Source of the DNA: Arenibacter hampyeongensis
GTDB taxonomy: Bacteria; Bacteroidota; Bacteroidia; Flavobacteriales; Flavobacteriaceae
Direction of reading: 5' to 3'
NCBI RefSeq assembly: GCF_002909255.1
Contig: NZ_PIOB01000007.1
Coordinates: 1 to 64,000, forward strand
Length of the DNA: 64,000 nt
This document shows, in pieces, positions 35,076 to 43,863 of this stretch. Below the pieces are notes generated by a model, which made no database searches, was not told the DNA's origin, and worked only from the letters and a program-made list of their open reading frames with translations. How positions within the stretch are numbered: the stretch's first letter is position 1; each line of letters opens with the position of its first letter. Made by a program: the position numbers and the translations under genes.

Positions 35076-36224
35076 ATGAAAAAGGTTTATTTGGATAGTG
35101 CCGCAACCACGCAGGTTAGACCGGAGGTCATCTCAAGAATGCAAGATGCTTTGGCAAATTCCTACGGGAATCCCTCCTCTTCACATGGCTTTGGAAGAAC
35201 TGCCAAAACAGCTATTGAAAAAGCTCGAAAAACCGTCGCGAAGTATTTAAATGCACACCCTGCAGAGATAATCTTCACTTCGGGAGGAACCGAAGCGGAC
35301 AATATGATTCTCAGATGCAGTGTTAGAGATCTTGGGGTTAATACCATAATTACTTCCAAAATAGAACATCACGCCGTTTTGCACACGGCTCAAGCCTTGG
35401 CATCTGAATATGGTGTTGAACTTCAATTTGTGGATTTGGATAGTGTGGGGAATCCGGACTTGACCCACTTGGAGTCCCTATTGAAAAGGGATGAAAGTAA
35501 AAAATTGGTGAGTTTGATGCACGTGAACAATGAAATAGGAAACACCTTGGATATAGAGACCATCGGCAATCTTTGTGAGGATTACAATGCCTTATTTCAT
35601 TCCGATTCCGTACAGTCCATAGGTCATTATCCTTGGGATGTACAAAAAAACAAAGCTCATTTTTTAACTGCGGCCGCCCATAAATTTCATGGGCCAAAGG
35701 GGGTTGGATTTGCATATATAAAAAGGAACACGGGTTTAAAGCCATTGCTATTGGGAGGATCTCAAGAACGGGGTTTTAGGGCGGGCACAGAGCCTTTTCA
35801 TAATATTGTAGGCTTGGAAGAAGCAATTATTACCGCTTATGAACATCTTGAAGAGGAAAGGACTTATGTAACGGAATTAAAAAGGTATTTTATAGAAAAA
35901 ATAGCCATGGCAATTCCTGATGTGGCCTTTAATGGTCTTTCGGGAGATATGGATCGGAGCACTTATACCTTAGTGAATGTGCGGCTCCCATTTGATCCGG
36001 AAAAGGCGCTCATGTTATTATTTCATCTAGATCTAAAAGGTATTGCATGTTCCAAGGGTAGCGCATGCCAGTCCGGCAGTGATATTGGTTCGCACGTACT
36101 TACCGAAATACTATCCCCAGAGGACATGGAAAAGCCGTCTCTCCGATTTTCTTTTTCAAAATATAATACCAAAGAAGAATTGGATTACGTAATAGAGGTG
36201 TTGGAAGAATTTAGTTCTCATTAG
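35076..36224 (+). CDS. Cysteine desulfurase (NifS/IscS family)
   Basis: 382 residues. The PLP lysine is Lys203 in AAAHKFHGPKGVGF, and the sulfur-accepting cysteine is Cys331 in GSACQSGSDIGSH; SGGTEADN is also present. It removes sulfur from cysteine as a persulfide for Fe-S clusters or thio-modified tRNA. There is no iscU, iscA or mnmA beside it, so its partner is not shown. The 3' end overlaps the convergent secreted protein gene by 14 bases. Confidence 0.92.
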   Translation: MKKVYLDSAATTQVRPEVISRMQDALANSYGNPSSSHGFGRTAKTAIEKARKTVAKYLNAHPAEIIFTSGGTEADNMILRCSVRDLGVNTIITSKIEHHAVLHTAQALASEYGVELQFVDLDSVGNPDLTHLESLLKRDESKKLVSLMHVNNEIGNTLDIETIGNLCEDYNALFHSDSVQSIGHYPWDVQKNKAHFLTAAAHKFHGPKGVGFAYIKRNTGLKPLLLGGSQERGFRAGTEPFHNIVGLEEAIITAYEHLEEERTYVTELKRYFIEKIAMAIPDVAFNGLSGDMDRSTYTLVNVRLPFDPEKALMLLFHLDLKGIACSKGSACQSGSDIGSHVLTEILSPEDMEKPSLRFSFSKYNTKEELDYVIEVLEEFSSH

Positions 36225-36873
36225 CTTTTTTTCGGTCTCTAGGCCGTTCCCTATCATAAGGAAATTTTCTAGAAGCCAATTTCATCATCAATTCAATCAG
36301 ATCGGTAGTGTTTTTTCCCGATTTCTTATTGATTTGTTTTTCGTATTTCCACAGTAATTTGCCTGTAGTCCCATCACTTATTTTTGCACCTATTCTGCCG
36401 TAATTGGCGCTGCCCTTAATATAATCCAGTAGGCTAAACTCTGTAGGGACACCTTTGGATAAAAGCACGTTTAAGTCCAATGTGCCACTTATTATGCCGT
36501 CAACTTCTAAAATTTCAGCCAGTTCCTTTACGCTATAAACATCAATATTTTCATAGGAAATACCATTCTGTTTTAAAATGGCATTGGTGTTTTTAATATT
36601 CTGGAACTCCACTGAAAATTTCTTTTTCTTTTTTCTTTTTGAAAAATAGGTTTCCAGGGCATCCTGCACTGCGTAGCCTTCCTTCATTTCAAGTTCCTTT
36701 AATTCCTCATTGGATATCTGGTCCTCCAATTCCAAATTGGTCAAAAAGGGAATAATGGCCAAATTATCATGATTATGGCTCAGTTCATCAAATTTTTCAC
36801 TCTCATAAATGTTTTTTTGAGCCGAAGCGCCAAGGCAAATGAGCACGAAAATGAATGCAATAATATTTTTCAT
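36211..36873 (-). CDS. Secreted protein of unknown function
   Basis: 220 residues with a signal peptide (cleavage after ASAQ). NLAIIPFLTNLELEDQISNE, and VKELAEILEVDGIISGTLDL, resemble the curli-assembly/TolB N-terminal type fold found in LPP20- and GNA1162-like lipoproteins, where a putative periplasmic component is tested for presence of a cofactor or partner. That is only a resemblance of pattern. The C-terminus is basic (DRERPRDRKKANEN). Monocistronic and convergent with the desulfurase gene. Confidence 0.65.
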   Translation of the reverse strand: MKNIIAFIFVLICLGASAQKNIYESEKFDELSHNHDNLAIIPFLTNLELEDQISNEELKELEMKEGYAVQDALETYFSKRKKKKKFSVEFQNIKNTNAILKQNGISYENIDVYSVKELAEILEVDGIISGTLDLNVLLSKGVPTEFSLLDYIKGSANYGRIGAKISDGTTGKLLWKYEKQINKKSGKNTTDLIELMMKLASRKFPYDRERPRDRKKANEN

Positions 36874-36989
36874 CTATTAATATTTGTTCTCTAAATAGCG
36901 ACCGTTAAATTAATCATTTAAGGTGTATTCTAAATTGTTACAGTCTAAATTCTACAGTTCCGGTTTATAAATTTACCCTATTTTCAGCT

Positions 36990-39458
36990 CTAAAATCGCA
37001 TCTCTATTTTTATATTCAGAATACGACCGGTCATAAAATTAGGCACGGCAAATTGTTGTCCGTTGGTCAAATCCCGTACCCAGGTGTTGGTTATGGAATT
37101 TTGATTGTTAAATAAATTGAATATTTCAAAACCTCCATTTAATTCTTTGAAAAGCCGCAAAAATGAATTTTTGTCATAGGATTTATTGGCCCCCACAAAA
37201 ATATAGGAAATTCCTAAATCTGCGCGTTTATAATCCCTTAATCTATTTTGATAAAGGTAGGGGTCAGTATAGCTTGGTGATCCCCCGGGTAAACCCGTAT
37301 TGTAAACAAGGTTTAAATACATTTTAATATCTGGTACCTCGGGCATATAATCCTGAAAAAGAATCCCAAAGTTCAAGCGCTGGTCTGTGGGTCTGGAAAC
37401 ATAACCCTGGTGATCAATGTTTTCCTCTGTTTGTAGATACCCTAGGCTAAACCAAGATTCTGTTCCTGGTACAAAGGCACCGTTTAGCCTAAATTCAGCG
37501 CCATAGGCATAAGCCTTTGCATTATTTTTTGCGGCATAGCGTATACGCACATCTTCCAAAGTATAAGGGTTTACATTGGTTAATATTTTCCCATATGCTT
37601 CCCCGATTAATGTAAATGGCCTTTGCCATAATTTAAAGCTATACTGGTTTCCCAATACTATATGATAGGATTTTTGAGCCTCTACTTCTGGATGTACGGT
37701 ACCGTTGTTGTCCCTTAATTCCCTATAAAAGGGTGGCTGCTGGTAGACTCCCCCCGATAGTCTGAATACCATATCTTTTTCCCAATTCGGTTTAATGGAG
37801 AATTGGCCCCGGGGACTAAATATAAGATGCGCGCTTTTTGCAATATTTTTTCCCTTTACGGCCCAATAACTGGCTCTAGTGCCCAGATTATAGTAGAAGT
37901 TGTGGCCGTTCCACTGTGTCTGTCGGCTGTATTGCACATATCCGGATACTTTAGCCGTATTTACCGAATTCTTGGCAATTATACTTTGGAAGGGAATTAG
38001 AGGTGCCTCGAAGGAAATTTCAGGTTCATTACGGTGAAATTCAGAATTGGGAGGGCGCACCAGATACCCTAATGAATCTATGAACTCCGACTCCCTGATT
38101 TGGTCACGAATATCCGTATGTTCATATTTAAGTCCCCATGCGATCACGGTCCCGTCATTGGAATATGTTCCTTTGTGTTCCAAATTAATAATTTTGGCAT
38201 CCAGATCGTTTCTAGCACGGTCGAATTGAGTAGCCAATCCATTGATTGGGGCGGGTTCTCCCAAATTATCGTCCCCGCTGTTGGAATTTAACTCACTGAG
38301 CTGGTATTGGGATATGACATCGGAATATTCTTGTTCCCGATTAAAATATAAAGAGGAAATAAGTTTAAAAGTAGTTTTGTTGTTAAGCCGGTATTCCGCT
38401 TTCAGGGCATTAAGATTGGTCCTGAATTGGCTTTTTTCACTTCCTGCATAGTACACCGTTAGGGTTTTTATATCGTTTAGTGTTCCAAAATTTGTCTGTC
38501 TGGTGAATGGCTTGTTTCGATAATTGTTGATCGATAGATTTCCCAGATAGCTTATCCGGAACTTAGGTGAAAAGATATAGGTGGTATATTGTTGAATATC
38601 AAAATATGAGGGATTATAGTTGCTCCTGGTATTATTACTATTTACAAGAAGACTGTTGTCCCTGGACCTGATACTGGTTATACTGGATAATTTTTTGTTT
38701 TTTGATACACCTTCCAAAGTAGCCGCAGTACCTAGCAAGGTTGCCCTTATTTTAAGGCCGAAGGCAACAGGGGTTTTATAGCTGATGTCCAGAACCGAGG
38801 AAAGTTTATCCCCGTATTTGGCTTGAAAGCCACCTGCAGAAAATTGTAAATTTTCCACCATATCACTGTTTATAAAGCTTAACCCTTCCTGTTGGCCGGA
38901 GCGAATAAGAAAAGGCCTGTATATTTCAATGTCGTTTACATACACCAGGTTTTCGTCATAATTACCTCCACGCACCAGATATTGTGTGCTAAGCTCGTTG
39001 TTGGAGGAAACGCCGGGCAAAAGTTTCAGAATATTTTCCACTCCTGCATTTGGTCCAGGAATGTTTCTGACGATATCCGATGAAATAGTAGTAATTCCTT
39101 CAATATATCTAGTACCGGAAGGGGTTACTACCACTTCAGCGATCAGTATGGCCTCCTGCTTTAGAACGGGATTAAATTCATAATTTTCGTTCGTATTCAA
39201 TATGAGATCTCTAAGAATCAGCCTTTCACTGCCGAGATGGGAAAAAGTTATGCTTGTTTCTTGGTCTGCTACAATTTCCAATATATAAAAGCCATTTATA
39301 TCTGAAAAGGTTCCTTTGTTATCGGAAGTAATATTAACATTGGGCAAAGGTGTTTTGTTTTCGTCAAAAACCACACCTGTAATGGTAGCGGTTTGTGCCT
39401 TTAGATAGGTGGTTGTCCCTGTTAAAAAGACCAGAAAAAATAGTTTAAAAAGTCTCAA
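36990..39458 (-). CDS. TonB-dependent receptor with carboxypeptidase-like N-terminal domain
   Basis: 822 residues from TTG 39458. The frame is open up to 39524, but the upstream part overlaps the M23 gene and precedes the signal peptide (RLFKLFFLVFLTGTTTYLKAQ). Residues about 25-105 are a carboxypeptidase-D regulatory-like domain, then a plug (GPNAGVENILKLLPGVSS, QYLVRGGNYDENLVYVND) and a barrel ending in MRF, the usual C-terminal phenylalanine. It imports an unknown ligand. No SusD partner is adjacent. It starts four bases after the M23 stop. Confidence 0.88.
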   Translation of the reverse strand: MRLFKLFFLVFLTGTTTYLKAQTATITGVVFDENKTPLPNVNITSDNKGTFSDINGFYILEIVADQETSITFSHLGSERLILRDLILNTNENYEFNPVLKQEAILIAEVVVTPSGTRYIEGITTISSDIVRNIPGPNAGVENILKLLPGVSSNNELSTQYLVRGGNYDENLVYVNDIEIYRPFLIRSGQQEGLSFINSDMVENLQFSAGGFQAKYGDKLSSVLDISYKTPVAFGLKIRATLLGTAATLEGVSKNKKLSSITSIRSRDNSLLVNSNNTRSNYNPSYFDIQQYTTYIFSPKFRISYLGNLSINNYRNKPFTRQTNFGTLNDIKTLTVYYAGSEKSQFRTNLNALKAEYRLNNKTTFKLISSLYFNREQEYSDVISQYQLSELNSNSGDDNLGEPAPINGLATQFDRARNDLDAKIINLEHKGTYSNDGTVIAWGLKYEHTDIRDQIRESEFIDSLGYLVRPPNSEFHRNEPEISFEAPLIPFQSIIAKNSVNTAKVSGYVQYSRQTQWNGHNFYYNLGTRASYWAVKGKNIAKSAHLIFSPRGQFSIKPNWEKDMVFRLSGGVYQQPPFYRELRDNNGTVHPEVEAQKSYHIVLGNQYSFKLWQRPFTLIGEAYGKILTNVNPYTLEDVRIRYAAKNNAKAYAYGAEFRLNGAFVPGTESWFSLGYLQTEENIDHQGYVSRPTDQRLNFGILFQDYMPEVPDIKMYLNLVYNTGLPGGSPSYTDPYLYQNRLRDYKRADLGISYIFVGANKSYDKNSFLRLFKELNGGFEIFNLFNNQNSITNTWVRDLTNGQQFAVPNFMTGRILNIKIEMRF

Positions 39459-39462
39459 GGTT

Positions 39463-41151
39463 TCATTTTCTGTAAAAAGTACTAGTGAAGGTATTACTGT
39501 TGCCAACATTATCGGTAACCACAACTTTCAATTCACATTGTTTTTTGTCCAATATAAGATCATCAAAATTATAGGTTATGGTATTTGTTTTAGGCTCATA
39601 TTCCAAGAGTATCCATTCTCCGTTAAGTGTTGCGTTGTATGAGTCAATCCCGCTTAGATTATCAGTGATGTTTAAACTTAAATAACTATAGTTGGTGAGC
39701 CACTGTTTGTTTTTAAAGTTTTTAGGTCTAATCTGAGGGGCTACCGTATCTTTTGCCAATGTATAGGTACCCAAATCCCTAGTGCGTGTAGTAAAGGTCG
39801 TTCCCCGTTTATAGGTGGAGGCGTAGCTTACCGACTTACTATTGTCCAGTCTTCCAATAAATAACTGCTTTCTTTCTTCATCGGAATATTTTGAAACGTC
39901 AAAAGTTATGGTAAAGTTTCTATGTGCTGGTATCTTGCTGTTGTGAATGGTAACAGTATCCTGTCCGTTTTTCAGGTCGATGTAAAAATTGTTGTAAAAG
40001 GTATTCGCTGGAAAGTATACTTTTGCCCCGCCCAAATCAAAATTGTTCGGTTTTTTTGCAATGATATAGATGTCCGTTTTCTCTTCTATTTTTGGAATTT
40101 TAATTTCCTGTTGTTGGCCTTCCACAGGGATAATCAATTTGGTGAGATTACCCGCCAGGTCGTTGATGAGAATTTCCACATTATAGGATAAACCTTCGCT
40201 AACGTCAATTTTCCCATCGTTATAAATGGTTCTGTAAATGCCCAATAGATTGCTTTCGTCCTTAAAACACTTCTGGATCCGTTCCCTAAAGGTACTATAA
40301 TGGTCATAATCTATCAAGGTGTTTATATAGCGACTTTCTGGAAACGAGAATGTTTCAAAATCGTAATCGGTATATAACTTCCCGTTCACTACTTGTTTTA
40401 CGGAATAAACCCCATTCTGGTTTGCTGCCAGGTCTTGACGGTCAAAGGTATTTATACCAAAACCGATAGTACCCAGGGCGGTTACTTTGTCGGCAAGAAA
40501 AGTGCCATCACTTTGTCTATGGTATTTTAATTTTATTTTTTCCTGACTTTGGTTTACCTGTGAGTTGTTCGAAAGGGGATAGGCATAAACACTCAATAGG
40601 GTTGGGTCAGTAGCATCCCTTACTTCCAGGCCATGTAGGAGAGGGTTTGTGGGCATTTCAGAGGCGCTGTTCCTTATTTCGAAATGTAAGTGGGGACCAG
40701 CAGAGCCTCCAGTATTTCCTGTAAAGGCAATTAATTCGCCCTTTAGGACATTAAGTTCTGAAAAATCTGGAAAAATTTCTACTTCAAAAGATTTTTTTTG
40801 GTACTGAACCTGCTTGATGTAAGCTTCTATTTCTGGCGAAAATTTTTGAAGATGGCCGTAGACCGAAGTATAGCCATTTGGATGGGCAATATACATAGCC
40901 TTACCATAACCCCATTCGGAAACCTTTATCCGTGTAATAGTGCCATCACCAATGGCATAGACCGGTAATCCCTGACGCTGTTGTGTTTTTATATCTATAC
41001 CTGAATGAAAATGGTTGGACCGCAATTCGCCAAAGGTTCCCGATAAAATTATTGGAATATCCAAAGGAGGACGGAAATAATCCGTGGGATATGGAGCTTG
41101 CCCATAAAATGTTGATGCAACTAAAAAAAAACCTAAGATGACGCCTTTCAT
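39463..41151 (-). CDS. M23 family metallopeptidase
   Basis: 562 residues with a signal peptide (cleavage after FYGQ). The N-terminal LytM/M23 domain holds HSGID (His49, Asp53), YGHL (His100) and HLHFE (His154, His156), so the zinc site is complete. The rest is beta-rich with immunoglobulin-like segments. It probably cuts peptidoglycan cross-bridges or acts in envelope remodelling. Translation of the next gene, the TonB receptor, likely couples to it. Confidence 0.9.
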   Translation of the reverse strand: MKGVILGFFLVASTFYGQAPYPTDYFRPPLDIPIILSGTFGELRSNHFHSGIDIKTQQRQGLPVYAIGDGTITRIKVSEWGYGKAMYIAHPNGYTSVYGHLQKFSPEIEAYIKQVQYQKKSFEVEIFPDFSELNVLKGELIAFTGNTGGSAGPHLHFEIRNSASEMPTNPLLHGLEVRDATDPTLLSVYAYPLSNNSQVNQSQEKIKLKYHRQSDGTFLADKVTALGTIGFGINTFDRQDLAANQNGVYSVKQVVNGKLYTDYDFETFSFPESRYINTLIDYDHYSTFRERIQKCFKDESNLLGIYRTIYNDGKIDVSEGLSYNVEILINDLAGNLTKLIIPVEGQQQEIKIPKIEEKTDIYIIAKKPNNFDLGGAKVYFPANTFYNNFYIDLKNGQDTVTIHNSKIPAHRNFTITFDVSKYSDEERKQLFIGRLDNSKSVSYASTYKRGTTFTTRTRDLGTYTLAKDTVAPQIRPKNFKNKQWLTNYSYLSLNITDNLSGIDSYNATLNGEWILLEYEPKTNTITYNFDDLILDKKQCELKVVVTDNVGNSNTFTSTFYRK

Positions 41152-41289
41152 AAAAATTAAATAATTGGTACGAATGTAATTAATACCATTCTAATTGAAA
41201 AAAAGTCTGTGTTATATAATGCAAAGGAGTCATTTATTTTTCTTAAATTGAGGGTAGAAATTTAACTTTAAGAATAATTGAAAAAAGAA

Positions 41290-41320
41290 TTGCTAAGTAT
41301 AAAGAGGTGTGTTAACTTTG
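41290..41320 (+). promoter_or_regulatory. Predicted promoter for the coiled-coil/zapA/6S/rny region
   Basis: TTG at 41290-41292 and TAACTTTG at 41313-41320 are 20 bases apart, an exact match to the Bacteroidota promoter consensus. The gene start at 41345 follows with a leader of about 18 bases. Confidence 0.7.
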
Positions 41321-41344
41321 TGTAAAATGCATTGATATTTGCAA

Positions 41345-41635
41345 ATGGGTGAATTGGTAGATATTGTTGATTCTTTAGAAAATAAAATAAGTAAGTTGTT
41401 GCATAAGTTAGAGCTATTGCATAATACAAACATAAAATTGGAAGAAGAATTGGTTTCTGTAAAAAATGATCATGAAGCAACTAGGGTTTCAGTGAATGAA
41501 TGGCAGGAAAGGTACAATTCACTAAAAATGGCAAGTTCTATGCTGGGCAGTGATACAAATAAGACCGAAGCTAAGCTTAAAATAAACACATTGATTAGGG
41601 AGTTGGACCATTGTATTGCCCAACTTTCGGAATAG
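41345..41635 (+). CDS. Coiled-coil protein upstream of zapA
   Basis: 96 residues from ATG 41345; a TTG at 41339 would add two residues. The sequence is almost entirely coiled coil (LVDIVDSLENKISKLLHKLE, LHNTNIKLEEELVSVKNDHE), with leucine heptads. It has the layout of small cell-division factors such as ZapB, but there is no family match I can prove. It is five bases upstream of zapA and conserved in this place in flavobacteria, which suggests a shared role. Confidence 0.75.
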   Translation: MGELVDIVDSLENKISKLLHKLELLHNTNIKLEEELVSVKNDHEATRVSVNEWQERYNSLKMASSMLGSDTNKTEAKLKINTLIRELDHCIAQLSE

Positions 41636-41640
41636 TGTAA

Positions 41641-41946
41641 ATGAATAATATGGCAGAGAAGCTCAAGATAAAGCTTTCTATAGCAGATAGGGTATATCCC
41701 TTGACAATAGATCCTTTGCAAGAGGAGGGGCTAAGAAAGGCAGCTAAGAATATAGAACAGCTGGCAAAGAAATTTGAGCAAAATTATGCCGTTAGGGATA
41801 AGCAGGATGTGTTGGCCATGTGCGCACTTCAGTTTGCCTCTAAAATTGAGCAAAAAGGAATAGACCAGTCAGAAGGTGTTAAAGAAGCGGCAGAGCGCTT
41901 AAAAGCACTTAATCTGTTGGTAAGTTCCAAGCTAGGTATGAAATAA
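41641..41946 (+). CDS. zapA: Cell division protein ZapA
   Basis: 101 residues (a second ATG at 41650 would shorten it by three). KLKIKLSIADRVYPLTIDPL and the Glu-rich helix EEGLRKAAKNIEQLAKKFE fit ZapA: a beta-rich head and a C-terminal coiled coil. ZapA crosslinks FtsZ filaments at the division site. It precedes the 6S-like RNA and rny, as in many bacteria where ssrS follows zapA. Confidence 0.88.
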   Translation: MNNMAEKLKIKLSIADRVYPLTIDPLQEEGLRKAAKNIEQLAKKFEQNYAVRDKQDVLAMCALQFASKIEQKGIDQSEGVKEAAERLKALNLLVSSKLGMK

Positions 41947-41965
41947 CGTTCTTTAAAATATATAT

Positions 41966-42142
41966 AGTTACTGCCCACATTGGTAATTAATTTTTGACAA
42001 GCTCAACACTAATTTGTTTGAAAAGGGTGAGTTTAGATTGTAAAAGCAGGCCTTACTGGTATAAGGATCCTTGAGCAGTCTGGTAGCCCTAAACCTGTTT
42101 ATCGGGGTTTGTACAAAACTTCCATCAATGTGGGCTTTTTTT
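41966..42142 (+). ncRNA. ssrS: Probable 6S RNA (flavobacterial 6S class)
   Basis: Between zapA and rny, GCCCACATTG (41973-41982) pairs with CAATGTGGGC (42126-42135), forming a long-range closing stem around about 140 bases. Seven T follow (42136-42142) and end the transcript. Length, closing helix, central unpaired region and position after zapA all fit 6S RNA, which binds RNA polymerase. The 5' end is an estimate: no promoter element was found, so it may be processed from the zapA transcript. The inner bulge and stem were not fully modelled. Confidence 0.72.
42126..42142 (+). terminator. Terminator closing the 6S-like RNA
   Basis: The 3' strand of the 6S closing stem ends at 42135 and is followed by TTTTTTT. 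The pairing partner lies about 145 bases upstream, so the terminator depends on the long-range helix of the RNA. Confidence 0.55.
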
Positions 42143-42147
42143 ATTAT

Positions 42148-42155
42148 TAATTTTG
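42148..42155 (+). promoter_or_regulatory. Predicted -7 element (TAATTTTG) for rny
   Basis: TAATTTTG lies directly after the 6S terminator and ends nine bases before ATG 42165. It excludes TTG 42153, which sits inside the element. No TTG was found at the -33 position. Confidence 0.5.
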
Positions 42156-42164
42156 AAATTAAAT

Positions 42165-43730
42165 ATGGATAGTATAGCAATTATAATAGGATTGGTGGGA
42201 TTGGCAATAGGTTTTGCCATTGCGAAATTTATGGAAAAGGGCAAGGCCTCGAAAACCATTGCCAGCGCCAAAAAAGAAGCGGCAAACATAGTTAAGGAGG
42301 CGAATATTGAAGGAGAGAATATAAAGAAGGATAAAATATTTCAGGCCAAGGAAAAGTTTTTGGAACTTAAGGCAGAACATGAGAAGGTAATCATCAATAA
42401 GGACAAGAAAATTTCGGAATCCGAAAAAAGGACCAGGGATAAGGAATCCCAAATAAGCAGTGAATTGGCCAAAGGTAAAAAATTGGGGGAACAACTCGAG
42501 ATTAAACTGAAAGAGGTAGATTACAAGAGCGAGTTTCTGGAAAAGAAGCAATCCGAGTTGGAAAAACTACATAAAAGTCAAGTGCAGCAGTTGGAAGTAA
42601 TTTCCGGTTTATCTGCGGATGATGCAAAATCACAATTGTTGGAATCTTTAAAAGATACAGCAAAATCGGATGCCATGGCTTACATACAATCCACGGTTGA
42701 GGAAGCTAAGCTTACAGCTCAGCAGGAAGCCAAGAAAATCATCATCAACACCATACAACGTATTGGTACGGAAGAGGCAGTGGAAAATTGTGTTTCCGTA
42801 TTTAATTTGGAGTCCGACGATGTAAAGGGTAGAATTATCGGTCGTGAGGGACGAAATATTAGAGCTTTGGAAGCGGCTACTGGGGTAGAAATAATTGTGG
42901 ACGATACTCCTGAGGCCATCATTCTTTCTTGTTTTGATTCTGTTCGTAGGGAAGTGGCACGCCTCTCATTGCACAAATTGGTAACAGATGGAAGGATTCA
43001 CCCAGCAAGAATTGAGGAGATCGTTAAAAAGACTGAAAAACAGATAGAGGAAGAAATAGTTGAAATAGGTAAACGTACAGTTATAGATTTAGGTATTCAT
43101 GGCCTACATCCAGAATTGATTAAGGCAGTGGGTAGAATGAAATATCGTTCTTCCTATGGTCAAAACTTATTGCAGCACTCCAGGGAGGTTGCCAAGCTTT
43201 GTGGGGTAATGGCCGCGGAGTTGGGATTAAATCCAAAATTGGCAAAACGTGCCGGACTATTACACGATATAGGTAAAGTGCCCAATACTGAGGTTGAGGT
43301 AGAAACACCCCATGCAATCCTTGGTATGCAATGGGCGGAAAAGTTTGGTGAGAAACCTGATATTTGTAATGCCATTGGAGCCCACCACGACGAGATAGAA
43401 ATGAAAACCCTAATTGCACCAATCGTACAGGTTTGTGATGCTATTAGCGGCGCAAGGCCAGGGGCAAGAAGACAAGTACTGGATTCTTACATCCAACGTT
43501 TAAAGGATTTGGAAGAAATAGCCTTCGGATTTGGTGGTGTGCAAAAGGCATACGCCATTCAAGCTGGTAGGGAATTAAGGGTAATAGTGGAAAGTGAGAA
43601 AGTGAGCGATGACAAAGCTGCTGAACTTTCTTTTGAAATCTCCCAAAAAATCCAAACTGACATGACCTATCCTGGTCAGGTAAAAGTTACCGTAATTAGG
43701 GAAACCAGGGCGGTAAACGTGGCCAAGTAA
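42165..43730 (+). CDS. rny: Ribonuclease Y
   Basis: 521 residues from ATG 42165. One N-terminal membrane helix ([19 protein letters not shown]) is followed by a long coiled coil, a KH domain ([20 protein letters not shown]) and an HD domain ([13 protein letters not shown]) whose His-Asp pair binds metal. RNase Y starts decay of many mRNAs at the membrane. Length is normal for the family. A strong terminator follows. Confidence 0.95.
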   Translation: MDSIAIIIGLVGLAIGFAIAKFMEKGKASKTIASAKKEAANIVKEANIEGENIKKDKIFQAKEKFLELKAEHEKVIINKDKKISESEKRTRDKESQISSELAKGKKLGEQLEIKLKEVDYKSEFLEKKQSELEKLHKSQVQQLEVISGLSADDAKSQLLESLKDTAKSDAMAYIQSTVEEAKLTAQQEAKKIIINTIQRIGTEEAVENCVSVFNLESDDVKGRIIGREGRNIRALEAATGVEIIVDDTPEAIILSCFDSVRREVARLSLHKLVTDGRIHPARIEEIVKKTEKQIEEEIVEIGKRTVIDLGIHGLHPELIKAVGRMKYRSSYGQNLLQHSREVAKLCGVMAAELGLNPKLAKRAGLLHDIGKVPNTEVEVETPHAILGMQWAEKFGEKPDICNAIGAHHDEIEMKTLIAPIVQVCDAISGARPGARRQVLDSYIQRLKDLEEIAFGFGGVQKAYAIQAGRELRVIVESEKVSDDKAAELSFEISQKIQTDMTYPGQVKVTVIRETRAVNVAK

Positions 43731-43750
43731 TAGTATGTCTGATTTTTTAA

Positions 43751-43799
43751 AGCCTTCCCAAAAATGATTGCAAAGATCATTTTTGGGAAGGCTTTTTTT
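43751..43799 (+). terminator. Terminator of rny
   Basis: An 18-bp perfect stem (43751-43768 with 43776-43793), a 7-base loop and a T run from 43793 to 43799. It may also stop transcription from the convergent gene at 43864, but only three T follow in that direction. Confidence 0.9.
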
Positions 43800-43863
43800 A
43801 TGTTGTACTAATCAGGATTTAAATGGTGTAATTGAGTAAGTTGACGGCTTTGGCTTTCCTTCC

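Noticed and set aside
39459-39524. Extension of the TonB receptor gene
   Set aside because: It overlaps the M23 gene and precedes the signal peptide.
41268-41480. Minus-strand frame antisense to the coiled-coil gene
   Set aside because: No family match; the plus-strand coiled-coil gene has a strong promoter and known context.
43731-43863. Minus-strand use of the rny terminator
   Set aside because: Only three T follow the stem in that direction, so it is not called as a second terminator.
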